A stretch of DNA of 64,000 bases, from assembly GCF_000719955.1 (NCBI RefSeq), contig NZ_JOII01000003.1, positions 268,224 through 332,223 on the forward strand, given 5' to 3'. Below the pieces are notes generated by a model. That model searched no databases. It had not been told where the DNA came from and was given only the letters and a program-made list of their open reading frames with translations. A program made the translations under genes and the position numbers. This DNA is from Streptomyces albidoflavus (GTDB lineage: Bacteria; Actinomycetota; Actinomycetes; Streptomycetales; Streptomycetaceae). This document shows, in pieces, positions 8,648 through 16,482 of the stretch. Positions within the stretch are counted from its first letter, which is position 1, and the number at the start of each line of letters is the position of its first letter.

Positions 8648-10468
8648 TCAGCGGCGGGCATGTTCGCGGAAACCCCGGCCCGACTTGCGGCCGAGGCAGC
8701 CCGCGGCCACCAGGTGTTCGAGGAGCGGGGCGGGGGCCAGCCCCGGGTCGCGGAACTCCCGGTGCAGCACCTGCTCGATGGCGAGCGAGACGTCGAGGCC
8801 GACCACGTCGAGGAGTTCGAAGGGCCCCATCGGGTAGCCGCCGCCGAGCTTCATCGCCGCGTCGATGTCGTCCAGCGAGGCGTAGTGCTCCTCGACCATC
8901 TTCACCGCGTTGTTCAGGTACGGGAAGAGCAGCGCGTTGACGATGAAGCCGGCCCGGTCGCCGCAGTCCACCGGGTGCTTGCGGATCTTGGCGCAGACCT
9001 CGCGGACGGTGGCGTGCACGTCGTCGGCGGTCAGCACGGTGCGGACCACCTCGACCAGCTTCATCGCCGGGGCAGGGTTGAAGAAATGCATCCCGACGAC
9101 GTCCTCGGGACGGCTGGTGGCCGTCGCGCAGGCCACCACCGGCAGCGAGGAGGTGGTGGTGGCGAGCACCGCGCCCGGCTTGCAGACCTTGTCGAGCGTG
9201 GTGAAGAGCTGCCGCTTGACCTCCAGGTCCTCGGCGACCGCCTCCACGGCGAGGTCCACGTCGGCGAAGGCGTCCAGGGTGCCCGCCGGGGTGATCAGCT
9301 CCAGGGTGGCGGCGGCCGCCTCGGCGGTCATCCGGCCGCGGTCGACCGAGCGGGCCAGCGACTTGCCGATCCGCGCCTTGGCCTTCTCCGCCTTCTCCTC
9401 GCCGCGGGCGGCGATCACCACGGAGTACCCCGCCTTGGCGAAGACCTCCGCGATGCCCGAGGCCATCGTCCCGGACCCGGCCACACCGACCGAGCCGACC
9501 GGGCGGCCCTTCGCCGGACCCGCCTCGCCGGCGAGCGGGGTCAGCGCGTCCCGCACGACGGTGGCCGAACCGGGGCTCTCGTACGTGTAGAAGCCCCGGC
9601 CCGACTTGCGGCCGGTCAGCCCGGCCTCGCTGAGCTGGCGCAGGATCGGCGCGGGGGCGTGCAGCCGGTCGTGGGACTCGGCGTACATCGCGTCCAGCAC
9701 GGTACGGGCGGTGTCCACGCCGATCAGGTCGAGCAGCGCCAGCGGCCCCATCGGCAGGCCGCAGCCCAGCCGCATGGCGGCGTCGATGTCCTCCCGCGAG
9801 GCGTACTTGGCCTCGTACATCGCGGCCGCCTGGTTGAGGTAGCCGAAGAGCAGGCCGTCCGCCACGAAGCCCGGCCGGTCGCCGACGGCCACCGGCTCCT
9901 TGCCCAGTTCGAGGGCGAGTTCGGTGACCCGGGCGACCGCGTCGGGCGAGGTCAGCACCGAGGAGACCACCTCGACCAGCTTCATCGCCGGGGCCGGGTT
10001 GAAGAAGTGCAGCCCCAGCACCCGCTCGGGGAACCGCGACTCGGCGGCGAGGCGGGTCACCGACAGGGCGTTGGTGCCGGTGGCCAGGATCGCGTCCGGG
10101 CGGACCACCTCGTCCAGGTCGCGGAAGAGCTGCTGCTTGATCTCGTACGACTCCGGGACGACCTCGACGACCAGGTCGGCGTCGGCGGCGGCCTGGAGGT
10201 CGGTGAAGACGCGGAACCGGGCGAGCGCGTCGGTCCGCTCGCTCTCGCTCAGGCGGCCCTTGGTGACGGCGCGGGCGGTGGAGTTCTCCAGCGCGGTCAC
10301 GGCGAGGGCCGCCTGTGCCTCGCTGACGTCGATGCCGACGACCTCGCGCCCGGCGCGGGCCAGCACCTCGGCGATGCCCGTGCCCATGGTGCCGAGGCCC
10401 ACCACGGCGACGGTGCCGAAGGCGGGAGCGGGGGAGGACGCGGAAGGGGACAGGGAAGGACGGTCCAT
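8648..10468 (-). CDS. tandem-fused 3-hydroxyacyl-CoA (3-hydroxybutyryl-CoA) dehydrogenase
   Basis: NAD(P)-dependent oxidation or reduction between 3-hydroxybutyryl-CoA and acetoacetyl-CoA is the likely reaction. The 606-residue protein consists of two complete dehydrogenase modules. Module 1 has the Rossmann motif GLGTMG at 24-29, GLHFFNPAP with the catalytic His at about 154, and GRKSGRGF at about 286-293. Module 2 repeats these with GSGTMA at 331-336, HFFNPAP from 461 and a second GRKSGRGF at the C-terminus. Module 2 has Ala instead of Gly at the last Rossmann-motif position. ATG at 10468 has AGGAG seven bases upstream. The product feeds crotonyl-CoA formation, consistent with the adjacent ccr operon. 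Confidence 0.9.
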   Translation of the reverse strand: MDRPSLSPSASSPAPAFGTVAVVGLGTMGTGIAEVLARAGREVVGIDVSEAQAALAVTALENSTARAVTKGRLSESERTDALARFRVFTDLQAAADADLVVEVVPESYEIKQQLFRDLDEVVRPDAILATGTNALSVTRLAAESRFPERVLGLHFFNPAPAMKLVEVVSSVLTSPDAVARVTELALELGKEPVAVGDRPGFVADGLLFGYLNQAAAMYEAKYASREDIDAAMRLGCGLPMGPLALLDLIGVDTARTVLDAMYAESHDRLHAPAPILRQLSEAGLTGRKSGRGFYTYESPGSATVVRDALTPLAGEAGPAKGRPVGSVGVAGSGTMASGIAEVFAKAGYSVVIAARGEEKAEKAKARIGKSLARSVDRGRMTAEAAAATLELITPAGTLDAFADVDLAVEAVAEDLEVKRQLFTTLDKVCKPGAVLATTTSSLPVVACATATSRPEDVVGMHFFNPAPAMKLVEVVRTVLTADDVHATVREVCAKIRKHPVDCGDRAGFIVNALLFPYLNNAVKMVEEHYASLDDIDAAMKLGGGYPMGPFELLDVVGLDVSLAIEQVLHREFRDPGLAPAPLLEHLVAAGCLGRKSGRGFREHARR

Positions 10469-10769
10469 CGAGGACTCCTGGGATGAGGGGTGACGACGGC
10501 CGGGGCGCCTGGCGCACCCGGATGAGGGGAGAGCGGCGGGCCTGTCCCGGGCCACACCGTCGTACGTACTGCTGCCGGACCGACCGGCAGGTCCCCGTGG
10601 GCGGTGGCTGCGTCACCAGGCCACCGCGGGGAGTGGATGCGCGGGTGTCCGGCCCGCGCTCCTGTGAGCATAACCAGTGGGTAATGAGCGCGCCAGTCCC
10701 TTGTTCCTCGCTCTCGCGCGCCGTCCGGTGTGCGGGCCGCGTCCACGGGCCCGCACACCGGCGCGTGGT
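10469..10769. other. 301-bp intergenic region
   Basis: It contains the upstream region of the dehydrogenase fusion gene and, at its right end, the terminator hairpin of the siderophore uptake operon. No coding region with proper codon bias and no clear operator was seen. Confidence 0.6.
10725..10761 (-). terminator. hairpin terminator of the siderophore uptake operon
   Basis: Perfect 14-bp arms (CCGGTGTGCGGGCC and its complement) with a 9-nt loop, 9 bases after the stop of the ATPase gene. Confidence 0.78.
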
Positions 10770-11621
10770 TCAGCCCCTCGCAGCCCGGGCCGGTACGGCC
10801 TTCCCGGCCTCGCCGGCGGCGCCCGCCGCGTGGTGGCGGCCGATCGGGAGCATCAGGGGGCGGCCCGAGACCGGGTCCTCGATGATGCGGCTGTCCAGGC
10901 CGAAGACGGCGCGGACGGTCTCCTCGGTCAGCACCTCGGACGGGGTGCCCTGGGCGTGCAGCCGGCCGTCGGCCAGCGCGATCAGGTGGTCGGCGTAACG
11001 GGCGGCGAGGTTGAGGTCGTGCAGGACCATGACGATCGTGGTGCCGCGGCCGGCGTTCAGGTCGGTCAGCAGGTCCAGGACCTCGACCTGGTGGCTCACG
11101 TCGAGGAAGGTGGTCGGCTCGTCCAGGAGGAGCAGGTCGGTCTGCTGGGCCAGCGCCATGGCGATCCAGGCCCGCTGCCGCTGGCCGCCGGAGAGTTCGT
11201 CCACGGCGCGCTCCGCCAGCTCCTCGGTCTGCGTCGCCTCCAGCGCCGAGGCCACGGCCGCGTCGTCCTCCCGGCTCCAGCGCGAGAAGACGCCCTGGTG
11301 CGGGTGGCGGCCCCGGCCGACCAGGTCCGAGACGGTGATCCCCTCGGGCGCGAGCGGCGACTGCGGCAACAGGCCCATGGTGCGGGCCAGTTCCTTCGCC
11401 GGGAAGCGGTGCACCTGGCGCCCGTCCAACAGGACGCGGCCCGCCCGGGGCGCCAGCAGCCGCGACATCGACCTCAGCAGCGTCGACTTGCCGCAGGCGT
11501 TGGCGCCGACGATCACCGTGATGCGGCCCGGCGGAACCGCCAGGTCGAGCGAGTCGATGACGGTGCGGTCGGCGTAGCCGAGGGTCAGTTCCTCGGCGGT
11601 CAGGGAGTGTTCGGTGGTCAC
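10770..11621 (-). CDS. iron-siderophore ABC transporter ATP-binding protein
   Basis: Cytoplasmic ATPase of a FecCDE/FepC-type ferric-siderophore importer, 283 residues. Walker A is GANACGKST at 39-47, the signature LSGGQ at 143-147, Walker B LLLLDEP at 163-169, and the switch His follows in VLHDLN. The C-terminus carries an Ala/Gly-rich tail after LMLPIGRHH. The GTG start overlaps the stop of the upstream permease gene (GTGA). It is last in the operon and ends at a strong hairpin. Confidence 0.95.
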   Translation of the reverse strand: MTTEHSLTAEELTLGYADRTVIDSLDLAVPPGRITVIVGANACGKSTLLRSMSRLLAPRAGRVLLDGRQVHRFPAKELARTMGLLPQSPLAPEGITVSDLVGRGRHPHQGVFSRWSREDDAAVASALEATQTEELAERAVDELSGGQRQRAWIAMALAQQTDLLLLDEPTTFLDVSHQVEVLDLLTDLNAGRGTTIVMVLHDLNLAARYADHLIALADGRLHAQGTPSEVLTEETVRAVFGLDSRIIEDPVSGRPLMLPIGRHHAAGAAGEAGKAVPARAARG

Positions 11622-12688
11622 AGGGAGCCTCCCGCCCGGTTGGTGCGGACGATCAGGTAGACGAGGTAGGGGGCGCCGAGCACACCGGTGACGATGCCGA
11701 CCGGGTAGCGCTCGCCGAAGGCGAACTGGCCGCAGAAGTCGGCGACGAGGACCAGCAGGGCCCCGACGAGACCGGCCGGGACGAGCAGCGAGCCGCCCGC
11801 GCCGACGATCCGGGCGGCGATCGGGCCGGAGAGGAAGGCCACGAAGGCGATCGGCCCGGCCGCCGCCGTCGCGAAGGCGATCAGCCCGACGGCGGCGACG
11901 ATCACGGTGATCCGGGTCCGCTCGACGCGGACGCCGAGCGCCGAGGCGGTGTCGTCGCCCAGTCGCAGCGCGGCCAGGTTGCGGCCCTGCCCGAGGAGCA
12001 GCGGGGTGAGGACGGCCGCCGCGACCGCCGCCGGGACGACCTCGTCCCAGGTCGCGCCGTTGAGGCTGCCGGTCAGCCACCGCATCGCCTCCTGGAGGTC
12101 CCACTCGGCGGCCTGGGACAGCACGTAGGAGGTGACGCTGTCGAGCATGGCGGAGATGCCGATGCCGATCAGGATGAGCCGGGTGCCCGCGACCCCGCCC
12201 TTGAACGCCAGCGAGTACACCAGCAGGGCGACACCGAGGCCGGCCGCGATGGCGACCACCGAGACCTGCACCTCGCCGAGGTGGAGGGTGACGATGGCGA
12301 TGGCGGCGGCCGCGCTCGCCCCGGAGCTGATCCCGATGATGTCCGGGCTGGCCAGCGGGTTGCGCAGCATGGTCTGGAAGGTGACACCCGCCAGGCCGAA
12401 GCTGAACCCGGCCACCAGGGCGAGGACCGCACGCGGCAGCCGCAGCTCGCCCACGGTGAAGGAGGCGCCCGGCACCTGCTCGCCGAGGATCACCCGCAGC
12501 ACGTCGGCCGGCGGGTAGTAGGTGCGCCCGGCCACCAGCGTCACGGCGAAGGCGGCGACCACGAGGACGGCCAGCACCAGGACGACGAGGCGGCGGCGGG
12601 AGGCGCCCCGGACGCGGCGCCGGGTGGCGGCCGCGACGGAGGCGGGGGCCGGTGCGGCGCCGGGCCGGGTGAGGACGGGGGCGCTCAC
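11618..12688 (-). CDS. FecCD-family siderophore ABC transporter permease
   Basis: Integral membrane subunit, 356 residues, with about nine to ten membrane segments and the FecCD signatures LRLPRAVLALVAGFSFGLAG and FQTMLRNPLASPDIIGI. It begins with GTG overlapping the previous stop (GTGA) and its own stop overlaps the ATPase start. A roughly 30-residue cytoplasmic, Ala/Arg-rich N-terminus precedes the first membrane helix. It pairs with the other permease to form the channel. Confidence 0.95.
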   Translation of the reverse strand: MSAPVLTRPGAAPAPASVAAATRRRVRGASRRRLVVLVLAVLVVAAFAVTLVAGRTYYPPADVLRVILGEQVPGASFTVGELRLPRAVLALVAGFSFGLAGVTFQTMLRNPLASPDIIGISSGASAAAAIAIVTLHLGEVQVSVVAIAAGLGVALLVYSLAFKGGVAGTRLILIGIGISAMLDSVTSYVLSQAAEWDLQEAMRWLTGSLNGATWDEVVPAAVAAAVLTPLLLGQGRNLAALRLGDDTASALGVRVERTRITVIVAAVGLIAFATAAAGPIAFVAFLSGPIAARIVGAGGSLLVPAGLVGALLVLVADFCGQFAFGERYPVGIVTGVLGAPYLVYLIVRTNRAGGSL

Positions 12689-13725
12689 AGGGCACGCACC
12701 TTCTGTCGGCGGACGATGTAGATGAAGAAGGGCGCGCCGATCAGCGCCGTCACGATGCCCACGTCGATCTCGGAGGGCCGCGCCACGACCCGCCCGACCA
12801 CGTCGGCGGCGGTCAGCAGGACTGCGCCCAGCAGCATGGAGAGCGGCAGCAGCCAGCGGTGGTCGACGCCGACCAGCAGCCGGCAGGTGTGCGGCACGAC
12901 GAGGCCGACGAAGGCGATCGGCCCGGCGACGGCGGTGGCCGCCCCGCAGAGCAGGACGGCGCCGAGCGCCGCCACCGCCCGGACGAGGGCGACGCGTTCG
13001 CCGAGCCCGGCCGCCAGTTCGTCGCCGAGTGCCAGCGAGTTCAGGGCCCGCGCGGAGAGCAGGCAGAGCAGGAACCCGGCGGCCAGGAAGGGCAGCACCT
13101 GGCCGATGCGCTCGTAGGAGGCACCGCCCACGCCGCCGATCTGCCAGAGCCGGAAGCTGCCCGCGATGTCGTTGCGCGGCAGGACCACCGCGCTGACCAG
13201 CGAGGCGAACGCCGCCGAGGTGGCCGCGCCGGCCAGCGCCAGCTTCAGCGGGGTGGCGCCGCCGCGGCCGAGGGTGCCGACCGTGTAGACGAAGAGCGCC
13301 GAGGCCGCCGCCCCCACGATGGCCACCCAGATGTACGAGGTCGGGGAGGTCAGCCCGAAGAAGGCGACGCCGGTCACCACGGCGAGCGAGGCGCCCATGT
13401 TGACGCCGAGGATGCCCGGGTCGGCCAGCGGGTTGCGGGTCACGCCCTGCATCACCGCGCCCGAGAGCGCGAGCGCCGCCCCGATCACCACCGCCAGCAG
13501 GGTGCGCGGGATGCGTTTGGCGGCGGCGGCCTCGCCCAGTGTGCCGTCGGCGCCGCCGATCGCGGCCTGGACGTCCGCCCAGGGCACGTCGCGCGAACCG
13601 TAGGCGAGGGAGGCGACCATGACGGCGGCCAGGACCAGCAGGGCGGCGAGGAGCCAGAGGGTGCGGACGCCCGCCGGACGCCGGGGTGCGGCGTCCGGCG
13701 CGCGCCGGGTGTCGAGCGTCGTCAC
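12685..13725 (-). CDS. FecCD-family siderophore ABC transporter permease
   Basis: First permease of the operon, 346 residues, with IPRTLLAVVIGAALALSGA and MQGVTRNPLADPGILG near residues 65-100 and repeated membrane helices. The GTG at 13725 overlaps the stop of the binding-protein gene. This is the third GTGA-type overlap in the operon, so all four products should be made together. The ligand specificity cannot be read from the permease. Confidence 0.95.
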   Translation of the reverse strand: MTTLDTRRAPDAAPRRPAGVRTLWLLAALLVLAAVMVASLAYGSRDVPWADVQAAIGGADGTLGEAAAAKRIPRTLLAVVIGAALALSGAVMQGVTRNPLADPGILGVNMGASLAVVTGVAFFGLTSPTSYIWVAIVGAAASALFVYTVGTLGRGGATPLKLALAGAATSAAFASLVSAVVLPRNDIAGSFRLWQIGGVGGASYERIGQVLPFLAAGFLLCLLSARALNSLALGDELAAGLGERVALVRAVAALGAVLLCGAATAVAGPIAFVGLVVPHTCRLLVGVDHRWLLPLSMLLGAVLLTAADVVGRVVARPSEIDVGIVTALIGAPFFIYIVRRQKVRAL

Positions 13726-14774
13726 TTGACCTTGTCCGCGGCCTTGGCGAGCGCGGCGGCGTAGTCGTCGAGCACGTACGAGATCGACAGCGGGGTCGGG
13801 TTGGCGGCGGTGGCCAGCGGCGAGGAGCTGCCGGGCAGCAGGTAGGCCGAACCGCGGTCGATGGCGGGCATCTTGGAGAGGACCTTGTCCTTGCGGATGT
13901 TGTCGAGCAGCTCGCCCTTCTCGTCGCCGTAGCCGGTGACGATGTCGACGTCGTCGAAGGTGTCGATCTGCTCGGCGCTGCGCGTCAGCGCGAACTTGTC
14001 GGTGCCCTTCGACGCCTTCTCGATGCTGCCCGGGGTCTTCATCCCGAGGTCGAGGAAGAACTGCGTCCGGGTGTCGTGCGTGGTGTAGAAGCCGATCTCG
14101 CTGACGTCGTTGGGGTCGAGGTGCGTCATGAACATCGCCGTCTTGCCCTTGAGCTGCGGGTACTTGGCGGCGGTGGCGGCTATCTCGCCGTCCAGCTCCT
14201 TGATCAGCTTCTCGCCCTCGCCGGACAGGCCGATCGCCTCGCTGTTGGTGCGGATGATCTCGCGCCACGGCGTGGCCCAGGGGGCGTCCGGGTAGGCGAC
14301 GACCGGGGCGATCTTGCTGAGGGTGTCGTAGTCCTTCTTGGTCAGCCCCGAGTACGCGGCGAGGATCACGTCAGGCTTGGTGTCGGCCACCGCCTCGAAG
14401 TCGATGCCGTCGGTCTCGTCGAAGAGGACCGGGGTCTTCGCGTCCAGCTCGTCGAGCTTCTCCTCGACCCAGGGCAGCACCCCGTTGCCGTCGTCGTCAC
14501 CGAAGTTGGCCGCCGCCATGCCGACGGGGACGACGCCGAGGGCCAGCGGCACCTCGTGGTTGGCCCAGTTGACCGTGGCGACGCGCTTCGGCTTGGCCGG
14601 GATGGTGGTCTTGCCCAGAGCGTGCTCGACGGTCAGGGGGAAGCTGCCGGCGGAGCCCTTCTGCTCCTTGCTGCCGGCGCTGTCCTTGCTCTCGGACTCG
14701 GCGCCGCTGCCGCAGGCGGAGAGGGTGAGCAGGGCGGCGGCCGCTGCGACCAGACGAAGGCGGTGTGAGGACAT
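13722..14774 (-). CDS. iron-siderophore-binding lipoprotein
   Basis: Extracytoplasmic solute-binding protein, 350 residues, that delivers a ferric siderophore to the permease pair. The N-terminus is a lipoprotein signal peptide with lipobox LSAC, followed by a Ser/Glu/Lys linker. The mature protein matches the FepB/FecB fold (VEHALGKTTIPAKPKRVATVN, ALGVVPVG, KPDVILAAYSGL). ATG at 14774 is chosen because the signal peptide starts there. The promoter upstream carries an iron box, so iron repression by a DmdR/IdeR-type regulator is expected. Confidence 0.95.
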   Translation of the reverse strand: MSSHRLRLVAAAAALLTLSACGSGAESESKDSAGSKEQKGSAGSFPLTVEHALGKTTIPAKPKRVATVNWANHEVPLALGVVPVGMAAANFGDDDGNGVLPWVEEKLDELDAKTPVLFDETDGIDFEAVADTKPDVILAAYSGLTKKDYDTLSKIAPVVAYPDAPWATPWREIIRTNSEAIGLSGEGEKLIKELDGEIAATAAKYPQLKGKTAMFMTHLDPNDVSEIGFYTTHDTRTQFFLDLGMKTPGSIEKASKGTDKFALTRSAEQIDTFDDVDIVTGYGDEKGELLDNIRKDKVLSKMPAIDRGSAYLLPGSSSPLATAANPTPLSISYVLDDYAAALAKAADKVK

Positions 14775-14873
14775 GGGTGCGTGCCCAGCTTTCGGGTGTC
14801 GGGGGTGACGCTGCTCGCGCGGGAGGGCAGGAGGTGCCGTCGCGGAAGGGCGCACCGCGCTTGCACAAGCGAC

Positions 14874-14892
14874 TTAGGTAAGGCTTGCCTTG
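14874..14892. promoter_or_regulatory. iron box (DmdR/IdeR-type operator)
   Basis: The 19-bp sequence TTAGGTAAGGCTTGCCTTG closely follows the actinobacterial iron-box consensus (TTAGGTTAGGCTMACCTAA as known for DmdR/IdeR/DtxR), with a symmetric AAGGC-TT-GCCTT core. It is about 100 bases upstream of the siderophore-binding lipoprotein gene, so it should repress the whole uptake operon when iron is sufficient. Confidence 0.85.
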
Positions 14893-14916
14893 GCACTTTA
14901 TGAGAGGGGGGTGGCG

Positions 14917-14940
14917 TGTCGCAATCAGCCGGATGCGACA
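14917..14940. promoter_or_regulatory. inverted repeat, candidate operator for the AraC regulator
   Basis: Perfect arms TGTCGCA and TGCGACA separated by 10 bases. It lies 24 bases further upstream of the uptake operon than the iron box. The position, outside the iron box, suits an activator site. The AraC protein encoded immediately upstream is the natural candidate, by inference only. Confidence 0.45.
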
Positions 14941-15016
14941 TCCGCTGTAGCGATCGGGACAGTGGGAGGGGCGTGACGGTACGCCGGAGGCGCCGGTGTC
15001 CCGGCCGCGCACCGGA

Positions 15017-15790
15017 TCAACTGGGCCGGAACGTCCCCGGGGTGAGCCCGGTCGCCCGGCGGAAGGCGGCGCCGAAGGCGCTGGAGGAGCGGTAGCCGAC
15101 CTGCTCGGCCACGGCCTCCACCTCCCAGCCCCGGGTCAGCAGCCCGATGGCGTGCTGGGCGCGGACGGAGGCGACCCAGCGCGCGAAGCTGGTGCCCGTC
15201 TCGGCGGTGAACGCCCGGGTCAGCGTGCGCGGGCTGACCTCCAGCGCGGTCGCCCAGTCGGTCAGCGTCCGCCGGTCGCCCGGGTCCTCGCGCACCGCCT
15301 CGGCGATCGGCCGCAGCAGGGCGGAGGAGGGCAGGCGGACCAGCAGTTCACGCGGGGCGGGGGCGAGCACGTCCAGGACCAGCGCCTCGGTGGCCGCGCG
15401 GGAGGCGGGGCGCAGCTCCGGCTCGCCGAGCCGTTCCAGCAGCAGCCGCAGCAGCGGGGTGATCTCGACCGCCACCGGGATGTCCGAGATCGACGAGGTG
15501 GTCCGGAAGCCGAAGAAGCTGGCGCGCAGGCACGTCCCGGCCGCCGCCACCCCGCCGTGCAGGGTGCCCGCGGGCATCCACAGCCCGATCGTCGGGGTGA
15601 TAGTCCAGATCCGCGACCCCACGATCGCCGAGGAGGCGCCCCGCTCGTTCCAGAGCAGCTCGTGGAAGGGGTGGGAGTGGTCGTTCCACGCGGTGTCGTG
15701 CGGGACGACCTCCTCGTACCCCCGGATGACGAAGGGCGTCTCCACCGCGCCGGGCGCGTGGGCCGGCAGCGTGCGGGTCTCCCTGGTCAT
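15017..15790 (-). CDS. AraC-family regulator
   Basis: A 257-residue regulator with an N-terminal cupin-like sensor domain (HSHPFHELLWNERG, then WMPAGTLHGG) and a C-terminal double helix-turn-helix (LTDWATALEVSPRTLTRAF and the AEQVGYRSSSAFGAAFRRATG motif). It lies just upstream of, and in the same direction as, the siderophore uptake operon. AraC-type regulators often activate siderophore uptake using the siderophore as ligand, so a role as local activator is plausible but inferred. Confidence 0.9.
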   Translation of the reverse strand: MTRETRTLPAHAPGAVETPFVIRGYEEVVPHDTAWNDHSHPFHELLWNERGASSAIVGSRIWTITPTIGLWMPAGTLHGGVAAAGTCLRASFFGFRTTSSISDIPVAVEITPLLRLLLERLGEPELRPASRAATEALVLDVLAPAPRELLVRLPSSALLRPIAEAVREDPGDRRTLTDWATALEVSPRTLTRAFTAETGTSFARWVASVRAQHAIGLLTRGWEVEAVAEQVGYRSSSAFGAAFRRATGLTPGTFRPS

Positions 15791-15893
15791 GCGGTCAGCT
15801 TATGAGGTGGTCGGTCCGGAGCCGTGACCAGCCCCGATCCGCCGGGAACCACCGGATTCGGACATTCCCCGGATACCGGCCCCGGTCCCGGCC

Positions 15894-15899
15894 TAGGGT
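15894..15899 (+). promoter_or_regulatory. -10 hexamer for leaderless transcription
   Basis: TAGGGT lies six bases before the ATG at 15906, the usual spacing for a leaderless mRNA in actinobacteria. No ribosome site is suitably placed. A good -35 element is not evident. Confidence 0.45.
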
Positions 15900-15905
15900 C
15901 GGGGA

Positions 15906-16475
15906 ATGGACCAGGATGTGTGGCGGAACCTGCTGGCGCGGGTCTCCCAGGAGGCCGGGGAGGACCCCCGGGTGGAGTGGCTCGCGGCCACCGGTGTCGA
16001 GGAGCTGAACGCCGTCCTCACCGCGCCCCAGGAGCCGTTGTGGGCAAGGGAGCTGGCGGCCTTCCGGCTCGGTACGGCGGGGGACGCGCGGGCCTTCGAG
16101 ACGCTGGTGCTGCTGCTCAACCACCGCGAACCCGCCCGGTGCGCGGCGGCGGCCCACGCCCTCGCCGAACTGGGCGACCCGAGGACGGCGAGGGCCGCCG
16201 CCGCCCTCGCCACCAACGAACTCCGCGTCGCCTACGCCCTGCACCCGGTGCGCCTGCTGGTCGCCCTCCGCGCCCCCGAGGCGGTGCCCGCCCTCATCGC
16301 GGTACTGGAGCGCCGGCTCGCCCCCGGCGACCGCTACCAGGCCGTCGCCCTCGCCTGCGCCGACGGCCTCGGCGAACTGGGCGACCCCTGCGCCCGTCCC
16401 GTGCTGCGGGCGGCGCTGGGGCGCCCCGGGCTGGCGATCGTCGCCCGGGGCGCCCTGGACCGGCTGCCGCGCTGA
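15906..16475 (+). CDS. HEAT-repeat protein
   Basis: A 189-residue all-helical protein with about four HEAT/PBS-lyase-type repeats (LWARELAAFRLGTAGDARAFETLVLLL, then RCAAAAHALAELGDPRTARA, then LGELGDPCARPVLRAAL). Such repeats usually make protein-binding surfaces; a catalytic role is not indicated. It is transcribed divergently from the AraC gene and converges on the aminopeptidase gene with only seven bases between stops. Probably leaderless. Its partner is unknown. Confidence 0.8.
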   Translation: MDQDVWRNLLARVSQEAGEDPRVEWLAATGVEELNAVLTAPQEPLWARELAAFRLGTAGDARAFETLVLLLNHREPARCAAAAHALAELGDPRTARAAAALATNELRVAYALHPVRLLVALRAPEAVPALIAVLERRLAPGDRYQAVALACADGLGELGDPCARPVLRAALGRPGLAIVARGALDRLPR

Positions 16476-16482
16476 GCGGGAC

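Noticed and set aside
7279..8940. 553-codon open frame crossing the ccr-tetR intergenic region and tetR
   Set aside because: It spans a promoter, terminators and a regulator on the other strand, and it has poor codon bias in the intergenic part.
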